Of a stretch of DNA of 64,000 bases, positions 42,601 to 54,515 are shown in pieces (within the stretch, counting starts at the first letter, position 1; each line of letters begins with the position of its first letter). Source of the DNA: Antennarius striatus (Eukaryota; Chordata; Actinopteri; Lophiiformes; Antennariidae). The translations under genes and the position numbers were made by a program. The notes under the pieces were generated by a model. It saw nothing but the letters and a program-made list of their open reading frames with translations. It was not told the DNA's origin and searched no databases. Where the stretch lies: contig NC_090784.1 in the NCBI RefSeq assembly GCF_040054535.1, positions 17,397,001 to 17,461,000 on the forward strand, in the 5' to 3' direction.

Positions 42601-43980
42601 TTCCTGGAGATCTGACAGGCAAGAAGACACAAGATTGGTAGTAAACCAAGCTGCTAAATCCACAACTTGTTTATATGCACAGCCGACATACTCAGCCTGC
42701 CATAATTTATTACCGTACAACTGGCAACATCGGTTGTGTATGTCATCTTCCTAGTGGGCAGAGAGCACTCCACCAGAGTTACAAATTAAAGGTCGACTAC
42801 ATTTAAAGCACACATATATTTGCTGTGGATCTGGCGCTGCAAAATTAAGTTTTAAAAATATATCAGTGATCTCCTCTGGATTATCATGGCTCAGGCTTGC
42901 AGACTACATTATCTTGGAAGACTGAGAATATGAGGTTTGAAAATACTATCTAATTTTTAGAAAGGAAGGTCTAATAAAAACAGAGGTGCATTGTGGGGAA
43001 TGTAGGATGACTGTTAACCCTTTCTGGAGACATCCAAATAACTGTTAGTATTTGTTCATAGAAAAAGAAAATCTGTCTGTTTTATTTATAGTCCTTTCAA
43101 TAAAAAGTAGGACAATTGCACTGAAATAAAAGCATCAACACACGAAGTCACATTTTATACATTATATACAGTATATTTTTCTGTAAAATACAAATCTGAA
43201 AAGTAACCATACGTTCCAGATTTTAAAAAAATGGAACGAAAAGAAAAACATGTCAAAATATAATAATAAAACAAATTTGAAGTACACACTAGACTAGAAA
43301 TACAAGAGATAAAAGCCATGTACAGTAAAAATACTGTACAGAAACAGTCTAGGACAGTTTTTAAAACATTGTACATCTGAGAACTTTTGCCACATTTTAA
43401 TGTCTATTATTTTAATGATGAGGCAGAATTATAGGGCACATTTTGTGTAACACACTATTTCATAAGACAAGTTCACACAAAGGAAATGCAACACATAAAT
43501 GAATAATGGCTACTGCTAGTAACCTTCATCATCTTCACTATAAGATCTTATACTATTGACGCGTAGGGCGCCACATTCCTCTCCCTTTCCAATTAAGTGA
43601 CATTAATACCGCAGAACAATGAATTGAGGCATTTTCATAATATAGTGAAAATGCCTCAGTAATATAGTAATAAACATTATTTGTTCTGCTCACACTCTTT
43701 AATGAAATATATGTCATATTACATTTGCAACTATTGTTATTAAGTTAGATTTATCACATATTTGTCTTCTTTATTATATCAACATTTTCATGCTTAGTAC
43801 ACGATGCCTTACATCACAATTTTGGAGCTTTCTAGCATCAAAACATAATCCTACTTTCTCGGTTTATTTGCCGATGACGTGTTTCTGTACCTTAAATCTC
43901 TCCTCTGGAGTGAGACTGAATTTCAATTCCAGATTTTCAATCTGTCTCAACTTCTTCTGTAGTTTCCTCACCTCCCCCAT
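36627..43980 (-). CDS. Uncharacterised WD40-repeat protein with coiled-coil N-terminus
   Basis: Thirteen coding exons in transcript order: 43980-43891, 42611-42493, 42041-41845, 41572-41449, 41182-41061, 40501-40415, 40236-40147, 39790-39702, 39066-38850, 38662-38606, 38455-38290, 36951-36863 and 36724-36627. They sum to 1,545 nt (514 aa), and every junction closes in frame. Residues 1-55 are charged and Leu-rich (MGEVRKLQKKLRQIENLEL) and look like a coiled coil. An acidic, low-complexity linker follows to about 135. Then come about six WD40-like blades, with signatures LEGHNDIVTCVAAVDN / SGSRDTTVKVWHV, ILSGSSDCYVKIWAL, IITGSDGGKVQAWSW, VFTGSAEGGVSVWENR, AWIKILNW and WVTGGRNLIVWEQL. The C-terminus is very acidic (EGDSDDDEDSDD). 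Blades with GH, SGS and W-D-like ends point to a propeller scaffold. I do not recognise the orthologue: it has no F-box, RING or other catalytic motif. The exon model is well supported; the function is not known. Confidence 0.85.
40516..40575. repeat. Alternating CA/CG tract next to a WD40 gene acceptor
   Basis: Sixty bases of strictly alternating purine and pyrimidine, including a CG-dense core (GCACGCGCACGCGCGCACGC at about 40531-40550) flanked by (CA)n. It lies about 15 nt upstream, in transcript sense, of the acceptor of the exon starting at 40501. Confidence 0.93.
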
Positions 43981-44250
43981 CTGAAACTAATGCTGAACCT
44001 GACTGCGCTTTAAACGGCCTGACTCACACTCACTCCGAAAAATGTCAAACACACAACATCGCCGACAAATAAAACAACTGGAGGGTTTCATGTAAATAAA
44101 CGTGAAGAGGCAGCTCCGCGGTATGAAGACGTGTTGCCGGATGTTGACGACAGGAAAGACGTGTGTGACTGTCGCCACAGCGACACCGTGTGGTTAAATT
44201 GGGAATTCCACTAACAAAGAGTTTCACCGGTGACGCAAAAAGTTTGCAGT
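43981..44250 (-). promoter_or_regulatory. Likely promoter region of the WD40 gene
   Basis: The sequence just upstream of the ATG is richer in CpG than its surroundings (GCTCCGCGG, GTCGCC, CACCGGTGACGC). An acceptor-like TTTCAG also sits directly before the ATG, so a separate 5' UTR exon is possible. No TATA box is evident. Confidence 0.4.
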
Positions 44251-45380
44251 TTTATGTTTTATTCTCATTTTAAAAACTATCTATGACATTACGCTGCATA
44301 GACTAAGAGACACAAGCGTGTGTTATGTTTAACTGAAAACCTAACGAAAAAGTCAACCTATAATGAAAGGAGTTTTGAAAAACTGACCATAACTGTATTT
44401 TCTGAATCATACTGGATGTATGACATTGTAGAGGAATGTACTGTATAATGATATTGGATTAACAATCTATAGTGCAGATGTTGGGATTTTTTGTTCCATA
44501 ATTATCTATGTCAGTGATTTAATTACAATACTACAAAAAGGTGTTTCGGCACATTCACGTATTGGTAGCAATGAACACACATCCTTAATTTAACAAAAAT
44601 AAGTAATTTGGGTGTACAAATTGGAAAACTATGAGGAAATTACACGAAGGTTAAATATTTAATACACATTAAGGATTAATCTCAGAAGCAACAAACATAA
44701 AATAGTTGGAACACAAAACATTTGCATCAGAATCTACTTGTGCCACACCTGGATTATACATTTTACACAACCAGAAATTAGTGACATCCCCACCCCCAAC
44801 AATAGTAGTTGTACTTATGGCACAACCTTCAGATGTCCTAATTTACAATGGCAACCTATTCTAGCTCCTCAAAGTTACAAACTTGAAGGCTTACAGTGGA
44901 TCTGCGGTAAGGGCTCAGGCTGGTCAGGCAACAGCTCAATGAAACCACCTGGCAATGGCAGACTCTCAGAAATGTCACAACTCCTGAGGTATTTCTAAAC
45001 ATGTCATTTTATTCCCACATTTGAACCTTTTAATAGAGGTGTTTATTCCAAGGAGGGGTCATTTGGGACTACATGGGTGAAGTGATCAAGGCCATTTCTC
45101 TAACAATTGTTTTCAGGTTTCACACTAATCCCACAGAACAAAAAAAAAAATTAAAACCTAGTGTATAATTCTGGGTAAGGCCTAAATAAATACTGGGGTA
45201 TTAATGGGTCTTGATGGATATCTGTGCTCTGATGACTGCCATATTATTTCGCATCAACACCCGACAGCATTAAACACGTTAAACTACCCTCACACTGCTA
45301 ATCTAAACACTGATCCGTGTACGTCATTCATTTATCTACTGTTGTAAAATCACTAAACGAAGGACAGCAAATATTTTAAG
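44250..45380. other. Spacer between the WD40 gene and znf384
   Basis: AT-rich and without a supported gene. A 39-codon minus-strand frame near 44880-44990 looks protein-like but has a weak acceptor and no upstream partner. Confidence 0.5.
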
Positions 45381-45399
45381 CATTTTAGATACGCTGCCC

Positions 45400-45850
45400 G
45401 AGATTTTGAGGAAGTGACGTCACCAGACGCTTCTTTTGTTCGACGACCGTATCCGGAGGAAGTAAAGCTTGACTCGGCAGCTCCTTCACCGGAGGGGGGA
45501 AAAAAAAAACTAAAAAAAAAAAAAAGAAAAAAAAAAAAAGAAAAGCACAGAGGTGGAAAAACTTCATTGGTTTGTGAGAATTAGGACAACTTTGTCCAAA
45601 TCTCTCCGGCCTACGACAGTTCCGGGGAGGCGGACGGAGTCGTCGTTGCCGGTAAACGCCACTCGTTTCCATGCAGTCCGGAGTATTTTGTAGTAGATTT
45701 GCATGACTGCTGCCGTCTGCACCGTCTCCACAGCCGGAAGTCTGTAAAGATGGTCTGTTGTGGGGGGTTTTCTCTTCGCTTTTTAAAAAAAAAAATCATA
45801 TGGGATTTTTTTTTTTGCTCTCCCTTCTATTTCATCTAAGGCCAGGGGGA
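45400..45850 (+). promoter_or_regulatory. znf384: znf384 promoter / 5' UTR region with CRE palindrome
   Basis: A GC- and CpG-richer block before a gene whose first coding exon starts at 48545. It holds the 10-bp palindrome GTGACGTCAC at 45414-45423, which contains the full CRE octamer. Possible 5' UTR donors are GTAAACG near 45652 and GTAAAGA near 45744; I cannot decide between them. Confidence 0.5.
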
Positions 45851-47276
45851 ACTAGAGAGACACTTAGCTGAATGCTAGCTAACTGTTGAATAAAAAGCTC
45901 GTCAGGCCTGATTAAACTCTATTTGACGAAACCGAGCACTTCTCTTGAGCTCGTTGTTGACATTTAATTGTTGCTGACGTTTACGTCCCATTAATTAATG
46001 TTGTTTGGTTAATTTATATCTCAGTTTACATGTAGCAGCTCAAAATCAGTCTGTGACGTCTCGTCATGATAGCTGAGTATTACTATGTCATTAACATACC
46101 AGGAACATTAGCTAGTTTACACTTGATTGCGTTGTGCCAAAAATATTTTTGACTATATTTTCATTTTGTCACCACACATATGTCCTCTCGTCAGTTATTA
46201 AATCTTAGTAACTAATACTAGTCAGTTTCTCTCTGTGTTAGCTATGTTTACAGCGCACGCCAGTGCCATTTTTATGTTTATGCACCTGGAAGCTTAGTAC
46301 TGTATACTGTATTGGGTTTTTACTGACATACTCTCCAGCACATGTTTTATGCTATAACCAGTCAGACAAAAACAGCTGGGATAGTTCTATGCAACAGATT
46401 TTAAGTGCAACACAAAATACTACTTTTAATGACTGCCTCTGAATTTTCCAACCCTCTGATTAGCATTCTTCAAAAAAAGCAAACTCTAGCAAATCAGGTG
46501 TAGTTAAAACACTGTGTTAAGGAGTAAATGTACATGACAGATCCATGCCCTGCACACCAATATGTTCAGTACTACTAACCCCAAGTGACAAGAAATGACA
46601 GCCCAAACATGCTCAGGACCATCTACTAAATAATCTGCCGATTTTTGTCTCTGTAGCTGTGGGGGGGGGGGGGGGGACATCAGTATGGAGGAGGGAAAAT
46701 GAAGCACATGCTAATAAGAAGAATTGAATTAGAAAAGAGAAGTTGGATCATATAAACTCAGGATTATTACAGAACTGGAGTCCTTGGAACACGAGGAATG
46801 GGCTAAGATTTGTCATTACGCTGCTGGAAGATTTTTTTGTTATATTTAAGCTCGACTGTTGCATTGAGCTATTGAAATGGTTCTTGCTTAATTGGTTTTT
46901 GGAAACACTAGATAAATTGTATGTTACAGTAAGCCTGATGTACAATGTACATTAAATATTTTTAATTCCAGCTGGATGCGACATCGTTTTGTTTTTTTTC
47001 TGGGTAGTGTAAATGGAACAAATCACAAGGGACCTGACACTATCATAAATGACCTGAGGTGATGTCATGAGAGTTAGTGTAAGTTGAGGCAGAAAAAAAA
47101 TTTAATCGTGTCTAATAAAATTTATCGTAGCTGGTTGTGGTTGGATACTTAAATACATTTTTCCCAGGATTTTCTGTTTACATATTATTGATTTGAAGGA
47201 GACTTTAAAGTGTTCCATTTGACCAAAAATTATGTCTGCTTCTGTTTGTCAACTTATCCTAAATACACATGTTAAA

Positions 47277-47880
47277 TCAGTTTTATTTATATAGTGTTAA
47301 ATCACAGCAAAAGCTAAATCTAGGTACTTCTCGGGAAGATTATGTCTAGATCGATTCTGTATTCTACAGAGACCCAGTTAAGTCCCCCATGGGCGAGAAC
47401 ATAGATATAGTGATGATGACAAACTGCCTTTTAATGATAGAGATCACAGATAGAACCTGACTCCTTTTGGGGAGAGAATGCTCGACAGAGGGAGTGAGGA
47501 AGAAGAACACAGACGTGTGCAACCACAATAACATTCACAGTTATTACAGTAGTTTACAGGTGCTTGGACTTCTTCTTTTCCTTTTGGTTTTTCCCTTCAG
47601 GGGTCGCCACAGCGAATCAATTGCAAACATCTAACCCTGTCTTCTGCATCCTCCTCTCTCACACCAACTACCTACATTTCCTCTTTCACTACATTTACAG
47701 TTGCTAGGACAACACCTGTAATAACAAGTATAATAATGTCAGTCATGATCACAGCAGTGGATCCAATCACAGTCCATGGTAACTTGTGGACTGAGAAAGA
47801 AGTTAGTTACATGAATTAGTGACATGAATGTATAGAAAAGGAGGGGGAGAGAGCAAAGGAAAGGGAGGATGAAATGTATC
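47277..47880 (+). repeat. Nested dispersed fish repeats
   Basis: Two families are visible. The first starts TTTTATTTATATAGTGTTAA near 47282 and includes ACAGAGACCCAGTTAAGTCC near 47365; wording typical of its distal part resumes after about 47700. The second, TTTTTCCCTTCAGGGGTCGC at 47588-47607 up to about 47690, appears inserted into it. Both are recognised from general familiarity with fish genomes, without a repeat library. Confidence 0.55.
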
Positions 47881-48106
47881 CCTGTGGTGCTCCTGTATTT
47901 TCATAGATTACTAAAGGAAAAGAATGTTTGGAGGATTGTACTTCTTTGTAATAATTTTTAAATGATTTTGATTATGGAAGGCTTAGTCACGTTGTCTCGG
48001 TTGTCATGAAGTCGGTCTTGGTTATGCTATGCAGTACTTCTTTAACTATTATTGTTGGCACTGTCAATTGTGGTGGTGTATTGTAATTGTCAGCATTTGT
48101 GTGTTC

Positions 48107-48510
48107 GTCCGTTAGTCCACTAATAATCTTCACAACCGTTGCAGATAGAAAGATGAAACAAAAAACACATTACTTTTGTACACTCAGGAATCTGAGAAGA
48201 TAGAAAGACAAGGGAAGCCAGTGTGACTAAGACCATAGATCAAAGCTAGGGCTTTAATCAAAATTTTACCCTGACGTACTTGCATAGGTCAAAGATCAAA
48301 GCTAGTGCTCTGACCTACTTTCATAGATCAAAGCTAGTGCTTTCATAGATCAAGGCTAGTGCTTTTATGAAAGTAGGTCAGAGCACTAGCTTTGATCTTT
48401 GACCTATGCAAGTATGTCAGGGTAAAAATTTTAATTCAGGGGTGTCGCGGGGTGTTGCAGTCTCTGACTGCATTGGTTCTTGTTAGTCATACCAACAACG
48501 CAATTATGAT
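48107..48510 (+). repeat. Foldback repeat, copy 1
   Basis: The core 48260-48432 is a near-perfect inverted repeat of about 66 bp per arm around a loop of about 40 nt. The arm includes CTTGCATAGGTCAAAGATC and AGCTAGTGCTCTGACCTAC. The outer part includes CGTCCGTTAGTCCACTAAT and GCAGATAGAAAGATGAAAC. A related copy lies at 55265-55625 in the opposite direction. It sits upstream of the first coding exon of znf384. Confidence 0.85.
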
Positions 48511-48544
48511 TATTTGTTGCTGAATCTTTTGTGTCATTGCAGAA

Positions 48545-51500
48545 ATGATGGAGGATTCTCACTTTAATTCATCCTACTTCTGGTCTCCCATTCCCACTGT
48601 ACCAGGACAGGTGCGTTTGAACAATAAATCAAGATTAAGTAAATAAGCCTACTTGATTTGTCTTCAGTCTACAGGAACATTGAGACTTGTCTGTTAAATC
48701 CAATGAAGTATCTCTTATTAACTTACAGATCGAGAATGCTATGTTCTTAAACAAGGTAAAAGAGCAACAGGAAAAGAGTGGAACCTTCTCGCCTCCATCT
48801 GCTCCCCACTACCAAACAGCTCTTCTCACCATCCCCACTTCTGGGACCAAGACAGATGGAGGAGGGCAGACGGGTACCATTGCACACTCTCACCCTCCTC
48901 ACAGCAGCCAGAACCTGCTGCCTGTCCCATCCACAGGCATCATGACAGCAGGTGAGCTTGTGTATGCAAGAATGTCTATCTCAGCTGGTGTTGTTTATTC
49001 CACAACATACTTCATGTAAAACAGTTTGAATCGGGAGTACCGCTAAATGTTAAAATGGAACTAATACTAGTCCGTATTAGTTAGCTTTAACATTTAATTC
49101 TTAATTGTTTAGTAATTGAAATTCATATGTTATAATTTGATGAGAGCAAATTGAAATTCTAGTTCTGTTGGCCAACCAAGCAACCCTAAGGGCTCATTAC
49201 AGTTTGTAAAATAAACACCGGTGTGTCTCAATTTATGCAACAACCTCAGGCTTGCATTCTAATAACAGAAAAAGTAGTGCTATGCTTAATTGTTAATACT
49301 GTCACTTCAAGGTTGAGCATATGGAACATGAAATGTAGTTAAGATGATTTTTTTTTTGTGGCTTCCTTCTCTTCCTGTGAAGCAGGTCTAGTCATCACGA
49401 CACCTCAGGGAACACTCGTCTCTCCCAACTCATCTCAGTCATTTGTCTCTGGTCATCCAGCAACAACCATGATTGTTTCAGCACTCCATTCTTCAGGTAA
49501 GCAAGTACATTGAATATTGTATCTTGGATATGGCTCAGAAATGCAATGTTTTTTGTTGTTGGTTCTCTCAAAAAATTAATTCTACAAAATGTAGTGGATG
49601 AGCAGATCAATCCTGTTCATTATGCAGTGTACAGAAGAAAATAAATTAAGTTTTCTTCAGTTTGCTCTTTATGATATCTCAAAGCTAATGAACCCTACTG
49701 AGCACTTCTCTCTAAAGCAGCAATAGTTCCCAGACATTAAACAGCAGCACAACCATCAAATGAGCCACTAATGATTGAGTACTTACCCATACTGTGACAC
49801 AGACTTTTGCTTTTATGGATTAAATGAATCGAGTTTTCCACATTTGAATTCAAGAGGTAGTGTCACAGTCTGATTTTCTGTCCAAAGTATGAGTTTTAAT
49901 ATAATTTTAAAAGGTTATTTAGACATACTTTATTAAGAATGAGTCATATTTTTATGTGTTCTTTCAATTAAACCCGAAAGAAAAATATAGATTCAAATCT
50001 CATGACTTACTACAGGTACATTAAGTTTGAGTCAGTATACTCACAGAGGAACATGTGGAGGACAAAGAATATACTGAAGGATCACTTATAGAAACACAAC
50101 TGTTCCTCAGAAACTATTCAAAACTCTTCTGTTGTGTTGTTGACCGGTATGGTCTCCTTTTCACCTGCCGCTGTTGGTATTGTTGTAGACAAAAAAGAAG
50201 GGGACGGAGCGCCCCATGTGGTTCTGATGCCCGCACCCTCCAAACGAGGCAGGAAGAAGAAAGTAACAATGACCAGAGTCGGTCCTGGGGGTGAACCAGG
50301 AGGTGAAACACTAATACTGGCTCATCTGGCTGCTGGTGGCCAGGTAAGGAAAATGCAGATAGACAGGAAAAATTGAGTTCATAAAACATGATTTCATATT
50401 TCAATTCTTTTTTTTTGACAGGTAGCAACTTTGCAGCATCATATCGGACACACTTATGACCCGTCAAATGAAGGGCAAGGTCATGGCCCAAAAGACAGTA
50501 CTAAGACATACAGGTACTGTATGGTGTAACCTGCTGTGTGTCACCAATCATCCTCACTCTTGCTATGGAATGCAAGCAGATCTGCTACTCTGTGTCTTGT
50601 CGAAATCAGTAGAGAGGCAATTTTTTTCTTTAGAAACACTAGATGCTGCTGGATAGAAGCATTTATCACACACAAACACCATCTCTAAACCCATTTTGAT
50701 GCATGGTGTGGCAGAGCTTAACAGCTTTTTTAGTGGACGATTGATTCTTTCTTTTCATGTATTTTAGATACAAATACATCTGTGCTATATGGTTGCTGTC
50801 TCTGCCTCTGCACACTGCAAATCAAAGCTCCCTAGCTTCTACTGTTCTTTTTTTTATTCCTTTACATAGCATGCTCTCTAGTGTCTGCATGCCTTACCAC
50901 CCCAGTTCTCGTTGATGTTTGTCTTGACATCTTTATGTGTCACACAATAAATGTAACCCCCCGTTGTCCTGTTTTCATTGATATATCCTATAGTACATTT
51001 TCCTTTTTTATAGTAAAAATAATTATCTATTATATCTTCCTTCTTTCAGTGGGTCAATGTTTCATTCCCCTGTCTCTTCAACAATCTTCATTTCCTTTTT
51101 TTTCTCCTCTTTCCATCTTCTTCTCTTATCTCCTTTTCCTGTTATGCGTTTCCTTACTTTCTTTTTGTTGCTCTATCCCCTCCCTCCTATTTCTGTGTCT
51201 CTCCGCCTGTAGGTGCCGGATGTGTGCGGCGACCTTCCTCAGTAAGTCAGACATGCAGATCCACTCCAAGTCGCACACAGAGGCCAAACCTCACAAGTGT
51301 CCTCACTGCGCCAAGTCATTCGCCAACTCCAGCTACCTGGCCCAGCACATCCGCATCCACAGTGGGGCCAAGCCTTACACCTGCTCCTACTGCCAGAAAT
51401 CTTTCAGGCAGCTCAGTCATTTACAGCAGCACACACGGTACTGCAGACGCCCCCTCATTCACCAGCCCATACCATCTCCCTCTGTTGTGTTACCATGTCC

Positions 51501-54109
51501 TGCCAATTGCATTTTAGAACCTCAGGCTTTCTTTGTTTTCTTCCTCCTGGGGAAGGGATGGGAGAAGTGTGCAGATGCCTATTTCACTGACCTGTGGATG
51601 TTGGCTTGCATGGAATCAAATCTATCCAGAAGTGACCTTTTCAAAAACCTGAATCCTAATTACTGTACACATAAATGTGGTCTCAGTCCAGTAGAAGTAT
51701 TTCCATATTTTACACGATATTCAGATCAGAATGGCCATTTCAATAAATGGAGGTGTGTTATAGTGCATGTCACAATGAGAGAATTTACCATTGCAGCCCC
51801 TCTCCTCATTTATGTTTCACTCTGCTTGTGTCTTTCTGTACTCTGCATTTTCTAACTTTACTTTTCCTTTTGTCTGTGTTTTCTGAGTAATTTCTTCTAC
51901 CAGTGCCTTTTCAGTAGAAACACACACATGCATGTAGAATTTTACTTATGTTGAAAGAAGGGTTTACTGACAGACTTCTTTCCATTTTATGATTTTTGTG
52001 TGTATGTCATGATCAAGCCCTTTTCTTTCTGCCTCCACTGAATGGCGAAGCTGTCTTACTCTGCTTTCTTGCTTTCTGCAGACATTTTGTAGTCATCTTG
52101 TTGATTTTCTTTTCATAAAATCAGTTTATGCTTCATTCACATATCTTGGATGATGTGAATTAATGCTAGACAAATCAGATTCTCTTCTTTATAAACAAAC
52201 ATATCAAGGCTTTTCAAATCAGATTTTAGTCACATTTATCTGTGTTCCAAGATCTGATGCATGCACAGTTTATGGTTATGTAAAATGAATGAGAATGATC
52301 AGATCGAAGTTCTTGTGGCCTACTGCGTATCTATATGCAGTGAGTGCTTTCGTCATCAGCCACCAGTGTCAGCACAGTAAATCAAAATGATGAGAGATAA
52401 CAACATCATAGACTGTCGGTTATTCATGATCTGCTTATGCGAGCATTTCCATCCTTCAGAGCAAAATTGCATGCATGCATCTGCTGGGAGCACATCCATT
52501 CGTTGCTAGTGCATCCATTTCAGATTGAATACCAGGAATTGTCCTTAAATATTTTGTTGCTGATGATGCAGATTACCCATGCAAACATATCACTGTGTGC
52601 ATGCCTGTCATTTCAGAGTACAGATGCTTAACATCAGAGCTAGATATATAAGTTGTGGTTACTGTATCTCAATCATCTGGAAGTGTATGCGTCAAATCGA
52701 CATAGAAAATTATTCATGCTTTGGCTTTGTAATTTTTCTCTGATTTTGTGAAACATTATACCTTTCATTTGAAAACCGATTTTTTTAAAGAGATATAAAC
52801 TGCAACTGGTTCTTTATAGAGCAAACCATATTCTGTAAGTCACTCTGGATAAAAGCATCTAAAGGCTAAATGTAAATATAAATTTTTCTAATTTTGTAAT
52901 TCTTTACATTCCTTTTTTCCTTTCCATTTCATGTCTCCCCTCTGCCCTCATCAGCAACCACACAGAGTCAAAGCCTCACAAGTGTCTCCATTGTACCAAG
53001 TCATTTGCCAACTCTAGTTATCTGGCTCAACATGTCCGCATTCACACCGGAGTGAAACCCTACACCTGCTCCTACTGTCAAAAGTGCTTCAGGCAACTCA
53101 GTCACCTTCAACAACACAACAGGTAAGCCAACGTATTTACCTTCAATGTCTTTCTGCAGGCAGCTTAGATCTGCATGAACACATTAGGAGTTTGTGTATG
53201 TACATGTACTGTATTTGATAACTTGTGTTCAGGATTCACACTGGAGATCGACCATACAAGTGTACCCATTCAGGGTGTGAGAAATCCTTCACGCAACTCT
53301 CTAATTTGCAGGTGAGAGAGAATTTTGGTTTCCTTTCATACAATGAGTCCACATAATGTTAATTATTACCTATCTTACAGGACTCATGCTATGCATTAAT
53401 TTTTTTTTTTCCAGTCCCACCGAAGACAACACAACAAGGACAAGCCCTTCAAGTGCACCAACTGCAATAAAGGATATGTAGATGCATCAAGTCTGGAGGT
53501 TCACATGTCTACACATACAGTCAAACATGCAAGGATCTACTCGTGTGGACTCTGCAACCGTACTTACACCTCGGTAAGACTAATTACCTTTTCTGAACTG
53601 AAAGTAGATTTTCAAGAACTGAAGTATATTTCTGTATGAAATAGTATGAATTACTCTGGCATTAAACAAATGTTTACGTCATGTAGTTATGTGCTGACTT
53701 CCCCCTCTGCCTGTCTGCTCACCAGGAGACATATCTGGTGAAACACATGGAGAAACACAACCCAGACCAGCTGACCACACCGCCGGCCGTGACCATCCAG
53801 GCGGCACAGCAAAACCAGAACCAACGCCTGGCAGGAGCTCAGAGCCAGATAGAGGGCACAGATGCAGGACTGAGCCAACCTGGAGGCAACACAACTGGAG
53901 GAGTCGGTGGAGGTCAGCAGGGACGGACCCAAAGCAACTACCCAGAGACAGGAACCATCTCCTGTCCATTTGACCTGCATCAGTACAAGACTGTGTCTGC
54001 CAGTGACATCCAGTACAAACCAGTCTCTGTAGCAGATATTGCTTCCAACAAGGACCTCTGTCTCACTGTTTCAGCATCCACCATTCAAGTGGAGCATCTC
54101 AATTCTTAG
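48545..54109 (+). CDS. znf384: Zinc finger protein 384 (C2H2 transcription factor)
   Basis: Nuclear DNA-binding factor (CIZ/NMP4 family; in mammals it binds poly-A-type elements in promoters of matrix genes). Ten coding exons: 48545-48610, 48729-48951, 49386-49496, 50189-50343, 50422-50513, 51213-51437, 52955-53122, 53233-53311, 53415-53573 and 53726-54109. They sum to 1,596 nt (531 aa) in frame. Features: [15 protein letters not shown] start (a second ATG follows immediately); [14 protein letters not shown]; a basic nuclear-localisation-like run SKRGRKKK; eight C2H2 fingers between about 195 and 415, finger 6 having a C-x4-C spacing; a Gln/Gly-rich linker; and the C-terminus [16 protein letters not shown], matching the ZNF384 ending. 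Fingers 2-3 (exon 6) and 4-5 (exon 7) are near-copies. ZNF362 is the closest alternative; the neighbours favour znf384. Confidence 0.93.
52835..52882. repeat. Dispersed repeat tail in a znf384 intron
   Basis: GTAAGTCACTCTGGATAAAA followed by GCATCTAAAGGCTAAATGTAA is the wording of a very common short fish repeat end (TCTGGATAAAAGC type). Only the tail is visible. Confidence 0.5.
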
Positions 54110-54515
54110 AGGTGATCAAGAGACAAGGACGTTGAGCCATGGGGATGTTAAATTGATTCAAGAACTGAAGGGAGATTGAATGATAAAAGCAATACTGCAG
54201 ACATGATACAAGAACTTTGGAACACATAAATGACTGCCTGATGACCGTTTGAAGCACAGGACAGATTTTATTGTGTCACAGACTATTGAAGGCTTTTTTT
54301 TTTTTTTTAGCTTAGCTACTTTTTTTCTTTTTGGCTAATTTGATTTGTTTTCCCATTGCTTATCTGTCCTGTCTGAATAGAAATTTCATGTGAAGACTGC
54401 AATAATTACAATTCAGTCCATCACAGTGATGGTTTTACGACAGAGAAGAGAGTCAAAGAGACAGCGCTTCTCTCTATTTATTTTTTTTTACCACCTGTTC
54501 TTCCTCACCAATAAA
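54110..54515 (+). promoter_or_regulatory. znf384: znf384 3' UTR and poly(A) signal
   Basis: AATAAA at 54510-54515, about 400 nt after the stop. Additional weak signals downstream could extend it. Confidence 0.6.

Noticed and set aside
44880-44990. Protein-like 39-codon minus-strand frame (CDISESLPLPGGF)
   Set aside because: Bounded by in-frame stops, weak acceptor without a pyrimidine tract, and no upstream exon found.
45385-45672. Minus-strand ORF in the znf384 promoter region (METSGVYRQ start)
   Set aside because: It crosses poly-A/T runs giving poly-Phe, and its apparent quality comes from CpG-rich promoter sequence.
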